Positions 1 to 7,088 of a stretch of 47,602 bases of DNA are shown one piece after another. The stretch lies in NCBI GenBank assembly GCA_007693965.1, contig RECQ01000063.1:1-47602 (forward strand). Reading direction: 5' to 3'. Both the position numbers and the translations under genes were made by a program. Numbering within the stretch: position 1 is the stretch's first letter; every line of letters begins with the position of its first letter. Below the pieces are notes generated by a model, which worked only from the letters and a program-made list of their open reading frames with translations, had not been told where the DNA came from and did no database searches. Source of the stretch: Phycisphaeraceae bacterium. GTDB lineage: Bacteria; Planctomycetota; Phycisphaerae; Phycisphaerales; UBA1924.

Positions 1-120
1 GCAAGAAGGCGACCCGAAAGAAGGCCACTCGCAAGAAGGCCGGGCGCAAGAAGGCACGCCGCAAGAAGGCGACCCGAAAGAAGGCCACCCGCAAGAAGGC
101 CGGGCGCAAGAAGGCCCGCC
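1..120 (+). repeat. 60-bp tandem duplication within the H1-like gene
   Basis: Positions 1-60 and 61-120 differ at two bases. Each 60-bp copy is built from four 15-bp units coding for KKAxR pentapeptides. The length is a multiple of three, so copy-number change would keep the frame. Confidence 0.9.
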
Positions 121-182
121 GCAAGAAGTCCCGTCGTCGTGCAGCGGAGCCCGCTCCGTTCATGACCCCCATGGGCTTCTGA
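1..182 (+). CDS. Histone H1-like Lys/Arg-rich repeat protein (3' end only)
   Basis: The gene enters from the left edge; only the last 59 codons are seen, ending in TGA at 180-182. The protein is made of pentapeptides of the form KKA(T/G/R)R, followed by a short tail RRRAAEPAPF and MTPMGF. This composition matches the Lys/Ala-rich C-terminal tails of bacterial histone H1-like proteins (Hc1/Hc2 and AlgP-like), which bind DNA without sequence specificity and compact the nucleoid. That role is inferred from composition only. At DNA level 1-60 and 61-120 are a near-perfect 60-bp tandem duplication with two differences. A strong terminator follows at 237-272. The N-terminal part, which could carry a folded domain, is outside the window. 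Confidence 0.7.
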   Translation, partial: KKATRKKATRKKAGRKKARRKKATRKKATRKKAGRKKARRKKSRRRAAEPAPFMTPMGF

Positions 183-236
183 CACAGTCGCAGCTTTTCC
201 CTGGCGCCATCGCCGGGGTCTGGAGCGCCACGAAGT

Positions 237-272
237 GCGGGGTCGGCCTTGGCCGGCCCCGCGTCTTTTTTT
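237..272 (+). terminator. Rho-independent terminator after the H1-like gene
   Basis: A 12-bp GC-rich stem (GCGGGGTCGGCC pairing with GGCCGGCCCCGC through one G-T pair) with a TT loop is followed by GTCTTTTTTT. It lies 55 bp after the stop codon. Apart from this site and the promoter at 379-407, nothing else is evident in the gene-free stretch 183-484. Confidence 0.85.
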
Positions 273-378
273 GCGCCGATTCGCCGATCCGGGCCGACAA
301 TCGTCCTGGCGCCCGACGCGGGGCGCTGAACCCACCGGTCCTGCTCATGGCGGCCTGAGCCCTCATTCCGGGCGGGCG

Positions 379-407
379 CTGAACACGCCGCCCGCTGCGT
401 CTATAAT
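379..407 (+). promoter_or_regulatory. Sigma-70-like promoter for the ferredoxin gene
   Basis: A perfect TATAAT lies at 402-407, with CTGAAC at 379-384 and a 17-bp spacer. It is 78 bp ahead of the ferredoxin ATG. The -35 matches the consensus only in part, so the call rests mainly on the -10 box, which stands out in this GC-rich DNA. Confidence 0.55.
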
Positions 408-484
408 GGGCCGGAGAGGCGCCTCAGCGGCTGCCCGTCCTCCCGAAACGCCAACGCTTCACGAAGTACGAGGCCCACCGATTC

Positions 485-748
485 ATGACCCATGTCATCG
501 CCGAACCCTGCATCGCCACCAAGGACACGTCCTGCGTCGATGTCTGCCCCGTCGACTGCATCCATCCCACCAAGGATGAGGCCGAGTTCGAGACGGCCGA
601 CCAGCTCTACATCGACCCCGACACCTGCATCGACTGCGGCCTGTGCGTGGACGAATGCCCCGTCCGCGCCATCTATCCGGAAGAAGATCTCCCGGAAGAA
701 TGGAGCGGCTATATCCAGCTCAACCTGGACTACTACCAGTCGCAGTGA
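485..748 (+). CDS. fdxA: 7Fe ([3Fe-4S][4Fe-4S]) ferredoxin
   Basis: This 87-residue protein is a soluble low-potential electron carrier. Its cysteines follow the seven-iron ferredoxin plan. C9, C17 and C58 fit the [3Fe-4S] ligands; C21, C48, C51 and C54 fit the [4Fe-4S] ligands; C25 is the extra cysteine seen in Azotobacter FdI-type proteins. Key motifs are CVDVCPVDC and CIDCGLCVDECP. The ending with a PEEW segment also matches the Thermus/actinobacterial FdxA-type family. It is a single-gene unit with a TATAAT promoter upstream and no neighbour that names its redox partner. The start is the ATG giving the family-typical MTHVIAEPC opening. Confidence 0.93.
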   Translation: MTHVIAEPCIATKDTSCVDVCPVDCIHPTKDEAEFETADQLYIDPDTCIDCGLCVDECPVRAIYPEEDLPEEWSGYIQLNLDYYQSQ

Positions 749-817
749 GGCAGTCGCAGTGACAACCGGGCCCGGCGAAGGCGCCGGTGCGTGAACGCCG
801 ACGCGGTGGAAGCCGGA

Positions 818-1228
818 TCAGGCCGCCTTTTCGCTGCGGATCGTGCGAACGTTCGACTCGGCGTCGGGCGCCTCGGTCCAGTCCTCGGCGTTGGTGACGC
901 CCAGCTCGCTCGAGCACGTCTTGCGATACCCGAGCAGCCGGATCACCTCGAGAACCTCTGTCCACGTGGGGAAGGTCTTGTTGTTGGCTCGCTTAAACGC
1001 GTCGATGGCGGCGACGAAGAGAAACTGCTCCTGCGTCAGTTCGCCTTCCTCGGCCGCCTTGGCGAAGTCGGACAGGCGTCGTCCGACGCCGCGGCGCCGA
1101 TCGAATCCGCTGTGGGCGTCCTGGAAGTCGCGCCGGTCGATACCGGACCTGCGATCCACCACGCCTTCGCGGCGGGGCTCTTCCGTATTCTGCTGTGACG
1201 ATTCCTGACGCGGATCCGGACGGGCCAT
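818..1228 (-). CDS. Conserved hypothetical protein with DRR-type basic motifs
   Basis: The protein has 136 residues if it starts at the ATG at 1228, chosen because AAGGAG lies about 9 bp upstream; the frame stays open further but without such a site. The first half is hydrophilic with repeated basic motifs (VDRRSGIDRRDF, GFDRRRGVGRR). The second half is a compact helical region (FLFVAAIDAFKRANN, TWTEVLEVIRLLGYRK), perhaps a small winged-helix-like or helical domain. I recognise no enzyme family. No signal peptide or membrane segment is visible. It lies downstream of the Asp-rich protein gene on the same strand, 59 bp away, so the two may be co-transcribed. Confidence 0.6.
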   Translation of the reverse strand: MARPDPRQESSQQNTEEPRREGVVDRRSGIDRRDFQDAHSGFDRRRGVGRRLSDFAKAAEEGELTQEQFLFVAAIDAFKRANNKTFPTWTEVLEVIRLLGYRKTCSSELGVTNAEDWTEAPDAESNVRTIRSEKAA

Positions 1229-1287
1229 GACGAGCTCCTTGTGAGCCGGGTCCCGAACCGGACGATCACGCCCCTCGGAACACCGGA

Positions 1288-1536
1288 TCAAAGATCATCG
1301 TCATCGTCGTCGAATTCCTCGTCTTCATCGAGGAAATCGTCATCCTCGTCGTCGAGGAGATCCTCCTCATCGTCAAACTCGTCATCGTCGTCATCATCGT
1401 CATCGTCCAGGAAATCCTCGTCCAGCATGTCGTCCTCATCGTCGTCGAAGAGCACGGGACGCGCATCGGTTCCGAGGCCGTAGAAGCTCTCGGAAGGCAG
1501 TGCGATGCCTGGCAGTTCCTCACTCGCGAAGGTCAT
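1288..1536 (-). CDS. Small Asp/Glu-rich acidic protein
   Basis: This 82-residue protein starts at the ATG at 1536, preceded by a purine-rich AGAGAGAAG. The first 30 residues are ordinary (MTFASEELPGIALPSESFYG). The remaining 50 or so are almost wholly Asp and Glu with spaced Leu, Phe and Met, for example DDMLDEDFLDD and EDLLDDEDDDF. Such tails are seen in the delta subunit of RNA polymerase and in histone-chaperone-like acidic proteins, but no folded domain supports either here. The spaced hydrophobics suggest a short linear binding motif rather than a random tail. It lies about 1.1 kb from a strongly basic H1-like gene. Confidence 0.65.
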   Translation of the reverse strand: MTFASEELPGIALPSESFYGLGTDARPVLFDDDEDDMLDEDFLDDDDDDDDDEFDDEEDLLDDEDDDFLDEDEEFDDDDDDL

Positions 1537-1787
1537 TGGGCTTCTCTCTATATAGACGGGAGAGGGCGGCGGAACTGGAGTTCCGAACCGGGCCCTGTCC
1601 CGATCCGACTCCCCCGCCCGGGGTCTGAGCGGTACACTACTGCCAGCCGCCTCTCTGTCAATCAGTATTCCAAGAGGGGTCCCCATCTTTTTCCCGGCCC
1701 GCCGGCGCCCGCAGGGTCCGCCCGGCGATGGTCGGCGCCGGATCGGAACCGCCGCCGGCCCACGGGCATCGAACGCACAGGGAACGC

Positions 1788-2249
1788 ATGTCGAGTCGAT
1801 CCGCCAACGAAACTTTCCAGCCGGTGGCGGGCATTCTGGCCTTCCTGCTCCCCGGCGCCGGACACGCCTATCTCGGCGAGGTCCGCCGCGGCGTGCACAT
1901 CTGCATCGGCGTATTCTTCCTCTTCTTCGGCGGGATCTTCATCGCGGGGATCGACGCCATCGACCGGGAAGAGGATTTCTGGTGGTTCGTCGGGCAGGCG
2001 CCCGTCGGACCCGTCGCCTTCGGGATCGACCGCATCCACCAGAACATGAAGGCCCACGATCCACCCCCCGACGCCACCGCCGACTGGTTCGAGATGAACC
2101 GCCCGGCGCGCATGCGCTCCCTCGGACACGTCGGCGAGATCGGCGCCCTCTTCGCCACCATCGCGGGCATGCTCAACGCCATCTGCATCATCGACGCCAC
2201 ATGGCACGCCCCGCGGCGCCGCCGGGGCGAGCGGGGAGGCGACGCATGA
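1788..2249 (+). CDS. Small membrane protein, DUF6677-like
   Basis: This 153-residue protein begins at MSSRSANETF. An early hydrophobic segment (GILAFLLPGAGHAYLGEVRRG) resembles the 'PGAGHxYLGxxxxG' opening of the TM2/DUF6677 group. A second hydrophobic segment (CIGVFFLFFGGIFIAGI) follows, and a third lies near residues 120-135. The charged C-terminus ends in RRRRGERGGDA. The family is common in planctomycetes and has no known function. Its stop overlaps the start of the next gene (ATGA at 2246-2249), so the two are translationally coupled. An earlier in-frame ATG at 1728 is less likely because the added residues are low-complexity. Confidence 0.7.
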   Translation: MSSRSANETFQPVAGILAFLLPGAGHAYLGEVRRGVHICIGVFFLFFGGIFIAGIDAIDREEDFWWFVGQAPVGPVAFGIDRIHQNMKAHDPPPDATADWFEMNRPARMRSLGHVGEIGALFATIAGMLNAICIIDATWHAPRRRRGERGGDA

Positions 2250-2524
2250 TCGGCCTCGCCTCCATCCTCCAACTCGGCCTGCTCGCCCCCGCGTACCGGC
2301 CCTTCATCGACCCGCTGCCCCTCACCGGCTGGCTGTGGTGGCTCACGCTCATTCCCCTCGCCTTCGGCGTCTCCATGGTCTACAAGGCCATCCGAGTCAG
2401 CTCGAGCTTCAACACCTACTGGCGTGAAGTCCTGCTCATGACCCTCCAGATCCTCGGCGCCATGATCGGCCTGGCCATCGGCGTGCACATCCTGATCGAG
2501 TGGCTCGTGCCGGTGTTGGAGTAG
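2246..2524 (+). CDS. Small membrane protein coupled to the DUF6677-like gene
   Basis: This 92-residue protein has two to three hydrophobic stretches: an N-terminal one near residues 1-15, WLWWLTLIPLAFGVSMVY near 28-45, and ILGAMIGLAIGVHILIEWLV near 69-88. It starts on the ATGA that also ends the previous gene, so it probably works together with the DUF6677-like protein in the inner membrane. I do not recognise a named family. The gene ends directly in a heptamer repeat array, whose first unit begins on the last base of the stop codon. Confidence 0.72.
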   Translation: MIGLASILQLGLLAPAYRPFIDPLPLTGWLWWLTLIPLAFGVSMVYKAIRVSSSFNTYWREVLLMTLQILGAMIGLAIGVHILIEWLVPVLE

Positions 2525-2607
2525 TTCTGAGTGCCGAGTGCCGAGTGCCGAGTTCCGAGTTCCGAGTTCCGAGTTCCGAGTTCTGAGTTCTGAGTTCTGA
2601 GTGTTGG
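2524..2607. repeat. Heptamer tandem array, family GTNCYGA (12 units)
   Basis: There are twelve consecutive 7-bp units: GTTCTGA, three GTGCCGA, four GTTCCGA, three GTTCTGA and GTGTTGG. Variation is confined to positions 3-5. The array starts at the stop of a plus-strand gene and sits in the gap before the convergent terminase gene. The same family recurs at 20264-20333. Confidence 0.92.
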
Positions 2608-2738
2608 GTGGCGTGTTCGGGTTGGTGTGTGGGGGATCGTGTGTGCGGGTGCCGTGGTAGAGCCGTCCGCGGCTCTGCCACGCCGCATGGAACAAGCGAT
2701 TCCGTTCTCCTTCAGACGTCCGCAAGAGTGTGTTTGCA

Positions 2739-4337
2739 TCAGGCATAACGGCGGATGGTTCCGGAGCCGGCGCGGTCCAGGTTCAGGATCATGTAGCGGA
2801 GCGCGTCCACCGCGTGGTCGGCGCCGTCCTTGACGGGTTCGATCGAATCGGGACGGTTGCGCGGGTAGTGGTAGCGCTCGATTGACTCGATGAGCCCCGT
2901 GCAGCGCGCGTGGATGAAGAGCCTCGGCGAGCCCGATGCGGGGCCCAGCCTGGCCCGCACCAGCCGCAGACCCTCCTCCAGCGACGCCCGCCGATCCTTC
3001 ACGCGCAGCCCGGCCCTCTGCAGCATCTCCTTGGCGCTCGTCGCCGTCTGGACGCCGCGTTGTCTGCCCGCCGGATCGGCGCCGATCCATGTCGGCTTCG
3101 GCCACGGCGATTCGAGGATCGCGCGGATGTGCCGCTCCAGCGCCGCCCCGCGCTCGATGCGCTCGTCGACCACGCGCAGCACGCCCTCGGCGTCGACGTG
3201 GGCCCACAGCGCCACCGTCGGCGAGCGCACGCCGAAGTCCATCCCCATGATCCACATCCCCTCGTCCGGCGCCTCGAACGCGCCGATGTGAATCTCCCGC
3301 TCGAACTCCGGCAGCACCAGGTGCGACCGGCGCGGGCGCTCGCACAGCATCTCCGAACGCCACGCCTCCTCGCCGCTGCGGCCTTTGAGCGCGATCGCAT
3401 CGTCGATCCCGATGTGCCCGCTCGCGCCCTTCGCCCGCCCGGCGCACTCCGGCAGCAGCTCGCACGGCTCGCACGGGCGTTCGGGCGCGCACCGCTCCAG
3501 CACGTCCACCACGCCCCAGCGGAAGAGGCGCCGGGGGGCGTGGGCGCCCACGAGCCCGAAGCGCGAGCGAGGGCTTTCTTTGATCGTCGCGTGCGTTTCG
3601 GGGTGCGTCGCTTGCGCTCCGGGGTCCCTCGCTTGCGCTTCGGGCTCGTATTCGGGCTCGGATGCGCCGCCCGCGCACGACGACACGATCTCGGCCATCA
3701 ATCCATGGGGTTCGTGCATCGTGCTCAGGCACTCCACCGCTCCGCGCACAAAGATCCCGCCGCAGCGCTTCGAGCGCGGCGCGAGCTGTGCCGCGGCCCA
3801 GATGTCGGGATCGAAGAGCTCGACCTCGTCGCAGCGTAGCTTTTGAGGACGGGCGCCGCGGACCGATGTCGCTGACTGGGCCAGCACCTCCGCGACCGAC
3901 CCGTTCCGCAGCCGCACGCGCCGTTCGGTGATTCGCCCCTCGACCAGGCCCGCCATGTGCGCAGCGCTGAAGAGGGCGCGCAGGTGCGCGTGCATCCGGC
4001 CCGACTGCTCCAGCGAGCCGCCGAGGATCCGCACCTCGATTCCCGGCTTGAAGACCAGGTCGAGCATGGTGGCGACAGCGCCGAGAAACGTCTTCCCCCC
4101 GCCGCGGCAGGCCCAGACGACGCAGTCCGCCGTCCGCGAAGATCCGGGCGGCGCGAAACGGCCCTCGAAAAACGTGTGAACCAGGTAGTCGAAGGGCGCG
4201 GAGCTTCCCTCCGCCAGCGGCGAGCGCGGAACGTCGAGATCGTGCACCAGCCGCAGCCACGCGTGGAGCTGCTCGGGCGTGCGCGGGCGCACGCGCCCGA
4301 GCAGCTCGCGCCGGCGGCGCGTCAGCGCGACGATCAT
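2739..4337 (-). CDS. Phage-type terminase large subunit (TerL)
   Basis: This 532-residue protein has the TerL two-domain plan. The ATPase domain has the Walker A motif ACRGGGKT at 77-84, a Walker B-like LRCDEVE near 167-173 and a coupling-motif candidate LSTMHEP near 205. An RNase-H-like nuclease domain follows, with acidic residues in MGMDFGV, IGADPAG and the typical ending DHAVDALRY. The key residues are present, so it may be active. Between the domains is a four-Cys cluster (RCAPERPCEPCELLPEC), likely a zinc knuckle. Just before that, a REP-type inverted repeat is translated in frame (EPEAQARD). The ATG at 4337 overlaps the upstream gene's stop by four bases. In phages TerL pumps DNA into capsids, but no portal, capsid or tail gene is nearby. 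Confidence 0.85.
   Translation of the reverse strand: MIVALTRRRRELLGRVRPRTPEQLHAWLRLVHDLDVPRSPLAEGSSAPFDYLVHTFFEGRFAPPGSSRTADCVVWACRGGGKTFLGAVATMLDLVFKPGIEVRILGGSLEQSGRMHAHLRALFSAAHMAGLVEGRITERRVRLRNGSVAEVLAQSATSVRGARPQKLRCDEVELFDPDIWAAAQLAPRSKRCGGIFVRGAVECLSTMHEPHGLMAEIVSSCAGGASEPEYEPEAQARDPGAQATHPETHATIKESPRSRFGLVGAHAPRRLFRWGVVDVLERCAPERPCEPCELLPECAGRAKGASGHIGIDDAIALKGRSGEEAWRSEMLCERPRRSHLVLPEFEREIHIGAFEAPDEGMWIMGMDFGVRSPTVALWAHVDAEGVLRVVDERIERGAALERHIRAILESPWPKPTWIGADPAGRQRGVQTATSAKEMLQRAGLRVKDRRASLEEGLRLVRARLGPASGSPRLFIHARCTGLIESIERYHYPRNRPDSIEPVKDGADHAVDALRYMILNLDRAGSGTIRRYA
3550..3649. repeat. REPIN-like inverted pair of a 24-bp REP element, inside the terminase gene
   Basis: Arms at 3550-3573 and 3626-3649 are inverted copies of a 24-bp element with core GCCCGAAGCGC, differing at one base. 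A partial third copy lies near 3604-3624. The arrangement, two inverted REPs with a short spacer, is that of a REPIN. It is translated in frame within TerL between the ATPase and nuclease domains. Confidence 0.8.
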
Positions 4338-4897
4338 GAGTCTGCGCCGGTCGGCGCCTCCGGCGTGTCGCGCTGCCTGCGTCCCGCCGCCACCGCTTCG
4401 CCGAGCTGCTGGAGCAGGCCGCGGAGTGCGGCGTCGTCCGCTTCGCTCATGCCCGGCAGCCCGGCGTCGGGCGTCGCCATGGCGGGGAGGCCGTCGAGCT
4501 TGAGCAGATCGACGCACGCCTTGCGCGCTGTCTCCGGCGATTCGTGGTTCAGCGCCAGACGCCCCAGCGACTTCGCCGCGGCGGATCGGGCCCGGCCGAC
4601 GATCATCCCCGTCCGCGCCTCGGCCAGGCGCAGCAGGGCGCCCACGGAGGCGGCGCACTCGGGATCGTCCATCCACGAGGCGAGATCGTGCAGTGAGACG
4701 CCGTGGCGGGCGGCGATGGCGCGCAGGCCGGGGCGCCCGTCGAAAAGGTCGTCGATGAGGGAGGCGGCGCGTGTCGCGTGCGCTCCATCGTGGTCCCTCG
4801 CTTGCGCTTCGGGCTCGTAATCGGGCTCGTGTGCGGGCTCGTGTGCGGAAACTCGTTCCCGCTTGATCCGGGCGCGGCCGTTGTTTTTGACGCTCAT
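4334..4897 (-). CDS. HTH protein in the terminase cassette, possible terminase small subunit
   Basis: This 187-residue protein has a basic N-terminus (SVKNNGRARIKRER) and a helix-turn-helix near residues 57-82 (LRAIAARHGVSLHDLASWM). A helical region and a C-terminal segment follow (LLQQLGEAVAAGRRQRD). A DNA-binding protein encoded just ahead of TerL with a four-base overlap is the usual position of the small terminase subunit, which recognises packaging sites. That role is inferred from position and the HTH; the sequence does not prove it. Residues 20-40 contain EPDYEPEAQARD, the translation of another copy of the REP element found in TerL, so an insertion here too has kept the frame. Confidence 0.62.
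   Translation of the reverse strand: MSVKNNGRARIKRERVSAHEPAHEPDYEPEAQARDHDGAHATRAASLIDDLFDGRPGLRAIAARHGVSLHDLASWMDDPECAASVGALLRLAEARTGMIVGRARSAAAKSLGRLALNHESPETARKACVDLLKLDGLPAMATPDAGLPGMSEADDAALRGLLQQLGEAVAAGRRQRDTPEAPTGADS
4795..4818. repeat. 24-bp REP element within the HTH gene
   Basis: This copy is identical over 24 bases to the arm at 3626-3649 and in the same orientation. It encodes EPEAQARD within the HTH protein. Confidence 0.85.
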
Positions 4898-5088
4898 GAT
4901 GACGCCCCCTTCACGTTCAGGGCGAGGCGGAGGGCCGTGGCGCGGTCGCGGTGGCGCCGGCGCAGGGCCGCGAGGATGGCGCGGCGCTCGCCGGCGCTGA
5001 CGAAGATCGTCAGTGGGTGGGGGAGTGAATCGGTTTCAGGGGCGGCGGCGGGGGGCTCGGGTGCAGTGTTCCTTTGTTCGCTGATCAC
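4894..5088 (-). CDS. Small cassette protein of unknown function
   Basis: The protein has 64 residues and starts with GTG at 5088, preceded by AAAGGA. Its stop overlaps the start of the HTH gene by four bases (ATGA type), which supports it as a real member of the operon. The N-terminus is Pro/Ala-rich. The C-terminal half forms one basic helix (AGERRAILAALRRRHRDRATALRLAL), which could bind nucleic acid or a partner. No family is recognised. Confidence 0.55.
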   Translation of the reverse strand: MISEQRNTAPEPPAAAPETDSLPHPLTIFVSAGERRAILAALRRRHRDRATALRLALNVKGASS

Positions 5089-5139
5089 GGCGCAGCGTCC
5101 TTTCTCTTCTCCCGTGCCGGGTTTGTGTGGGAAAGACAG

Positions 5140-5174
5140 GCATCAGGCATCAGGCATCAGGCATCGGGCGTCAG
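5140..5174. repeat. Heptamer tandem array GCATCAG (5 units)
   Basis: Units are GCATCAG three times, GCATCGG and GCGTCAG. The array ends in the stop codon of the ABC-GNAT gene (5171-5173), so the last unit overlaps coding sequence. Its sequence differs from the GTNCYGA family, but the period is the same. Confidence 0.85.
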
Positions 5175-6535
5175 TGCGATGTGTGGGCGTAGCCGACGGG
5201 CGTGGCGCCTGCGTATGCGCAGGCGATGCGGAAAAGGTGTTGCGGGTCGTCTGCTTTGTGTTGTCTCGTCGAGCCGGCTGCGTTCGCCCAGCGATTGAGT
5301 TCGCGGTGGAGCAATGCGGCGGCGCCGGACTGCTCGATGCGCATCCACGCGGTTGTGGGCGAGGCGAGGCGCCACGGCTCGATTCCGATGTGTACGAGGG
5401 CGTCGAGCAGGCGGGCGTCGCGTTCGCTCGGCGGCGTGTGGTACGCGGTCATGCCGGCGCGTTCGAAGAAGGGATGCCACCGCCCCATCGCCGCCGCGGC
5501 TTCGGTGTGGGGCGTGAGCGGATCGTCGAGGTACGCGCGCACCAGCCGCGCCGCCAGCCCGACGCCGCGGCAGCGGGGGTCGACGATCACGCGCGCGATG
5601 CGCCGGATCTCGTCGTTCATGCGCCGGGCGTCGAGGCGCTTGTCGCCGGTGTCGTAGCGCCCGGGCCACGCCAGGCGTCGCCACGGCGCGTTGAGCGTGG
5701 GCATGGCGATCACGGCGGCGCCGGCGAGTTCGCCGCTCTGCGCCTCGCGGGCGATGAGCGTGCGCACAATGCGGGCCGGGCGGGCGGCGCGGTAGTGCAG
5801 GTGGGAGAGACGCTTCACATCGGCGCCTGAGCCGGGTTCGATGATGAAGCGATCGGTCGCACTTTCGCGGCGGCGATTCGTTCTCACGGCGCCGGTCATG
5901 TCGAGCTCGATCGTGCAATCGGGCCGCAGCGCAGGCGCCAGGTCGTCGCGCGTGGTGGCGACGATGGCGCCGGTGTTGCGGCTGTCGTCGATCGCCCGGC
6001 GCAGCGCCGCCGCCACGCCCCGGGCCGAGGCGCCGTCGAGGCCGGCGCCGAATTCGTCGATGACCAGCATGGTCGGGCAGGACGGGCGCCGGGCCGCGCT
6101 GTGCATCGCCAGCGCCAGCCGCAGCCGACGGCGCTGGCCGTCGGAGAGCTCGCCGGGTCGGCGCACGAAGCATCGCCCCTCCGCCAGGCCGGCGCGGGCG
6201 AGGAGGCGCAGCGATTCATCGAGGGGCGCGCGGAAGAGGTCGACGATGGGCGCTGCGCGCAGGCGGAGCGAATCCGGATCGATGATGCGCCGGCCGTCTT
6301 CGCGAGCCGCAACAGCCGCGGCCCGGAGCAGCGTCGATTTCCCGGCGCCGCTGGGGCCGGTGATCAGCGTGACCGCGCCCGAGCGCAGCGGCAGGCGGGC
6401 CTCGATGGGCGGCGCTGACCCGTGTTCGTCGAGGTTCATGCCCAGCATGCGGGCCGCCTCGCAGACGCGGCGCGTCGGCGCGGAGGGCGTGAGCGCGGGT
6501 GTGCGCACGGTTGTGGTCGGTTCGGTGCGTCGCAT
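5171..6535 (-). CDS. ABC-type ATPase fused to a GNAT-like acetyltransferase domain (COG2401-like)
   Basis: This 454-residue protein starts at the ATG at 6535, which overlaps the upstream stop by one base. The N-terminal half is an ABC ATPase without membrane segments: Walker A GPSGAGKS at 60-67, signature LSDGQ at 130-134 and Walker B MLVIDE at 156-161 followed by FGAGLD. The C-terminal half (about 225-430) looks like a GNAT fold, with an acetyl-CoA loop candidate CRGVGLAARLV and an FFERAGM segment. The domain order matches COG2401, ABC-type ATPases fused to a predicted acetyltransferase, whose function is unknown. Being soluble and next to a terminase, it more likely acts on nucleic acid or a macromolecule than in transport; that is inference. 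Confidence 0.78.
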   Translation of the reverse strand: MRRTEPTTTVRTPALTPSAPTRRVCEAARMLGMNLDEHGSAPPIEARLPLRSGAVTLITGPSGAGKSTLLRAAAVAAREDGRRIIDPDSLRLRAAPIVDLFRAPLDESLRLLARAGLAEGRCFVRRPGELSDGQRRRLRLALAMHSAARRPSCPTMLVIDEFGAGLDGASARGVAAALRRAIDDSRNTGAIVATTRDDLAPALRPDCTIELDMTGAVRTNRRRESATDRFIIEPGSGADVKRLSHLHYRAARPARIVRTLIAREAQSGELAGAAVIAMPTLNAPWRRLAWPGRYDTGDKRLDARRMNDEIRRIARVIVDPRCRGVGLAARLVRAYLDDPLTPHTEAAAAMGRWHPFFERAGMTAYHTPPSERDARLLDALVHIGIEPWRLASPTTAWMRIEQSGAAALLHRELNRWANAAGSTRQHKADDPQHLFRIACAYAGATPVGYAHTSH

Positions 6536-6972
6536 CACGCCGCTTGCGCCTCTTCGAGGGCTGCGACGGCCGCCATCTGTCCGCGAACGGTGTGCAGCGA
6601 CAGCCGCAGATGGCTGGCGGTCTCGCGCATGGTCCGCCCCTGGAGGACGCACACGGTCGCGACGCGTCGCCTCGTCGGGGGCCACTGCTCGCGCCGGCGC
6701 ATGACGAACTCGTAGCGCTTCGAGAGCACGCGCAGGACAAGGCGGCGGAGGCGGCGCCGCACGTGCCGGGCCGGCTCGCCCCGGAGCTTTGCGACCTCCG
6801 CCGCGGTCAGCCCGTCGCGGTAGACGGCGCAGACCAGGGCCCGGTCCTCGGGCATGAGCCAGGCCGAGCGGTCCACGATCAGCTCGGCCAGGTCGCTGCG
6901 CCGACGGCGCCGGAGGTCCGCGGCCTCGGCGGGGTCGATGCGCCTGAAATCAGATGTCTTCGTCGCCTGCAT
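6535..6972 (-). CDS. Double helix-turn-helix protein, sigma-factor region 4-like
   Basis: This 145-residue protein starts at the ATG at 6972, with AGGAAGGGGG a few bases upstream. It carries two HTH-like units: DRALVCAVYRDGLTAAEVAK near residues 45-65, resembling sigma-70 region 4, and GRTMRETASHLRLSLHTVRG near 112-132, resembling LuxR/sigma-4 repeats. No region 2 is present, so it is not a full sigma factor. It is the first gene of the leftward cassette and faces the LexA-like gene across a 154-bp divergent region, so it may be a late-gene activator under that repressor's control (inference). Translation is coupled to the ABC-GNAT gene. Confidence 0.68.
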   Translation of the reverse strand: MQATKTSDFRRIDPAEAADLRRRRRSDLAELIVDRSAWLMPEDRALVCAVYRDGLTAAEVAKLRGEPARHVRRRLRRLVLRVLSKRYEFVMRRREQWPPTRRRVATVCVLQGRTMRETASHLRLSLHTVRGQMAAVAALEEAQAA

Positions 6973-7022
6973 GGCGTCCCCCTTCCTGTCGTGGGCCCGC
7001 TCCGGGGCCGACCGGCTGAAAA

Positions 7023-7044
7023 AAGTTCGCGATACGGCGAACTT
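7023..7044. promoter_or_regulatory. Palindromic operator candidate in the divergent region
   Basis: AAGTTCGC and GCGAACTT form a perfect 8-bp inverted repeat around GATACG. It lies between the divergent LexA-like and double-HTH genes. A related imperfect site is at 7089-7106, sharing about 12 of 18 positions when reversed. Such a pair fits a self-regulated repressor acting on both promoters. Confidence 0.6.
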
Positions 7045-7088
7045 GTTTCCATTTTGTACGGGGTCACGGTATGCTTTGCAAGGTGTTT

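Noticed and set aside
235-579. Plus-strand frame overlapping the ferredoxin start
   Set aside because: It runs through the terminator and promoter and has a Pro/Arg-rich random look. The ferredoxin frame is certain.
2524-2607. Possible CRISPR array
   Set aside because: Units are 7 bp with no spacers, and no cas gene is present.
2416-4260. Long minus-strand frame running from the terminase region through the heptamer array
   Set aside because: It is out of frame with TerL and passes through the repeat array, giving a low-complexity Arg/Ala product.
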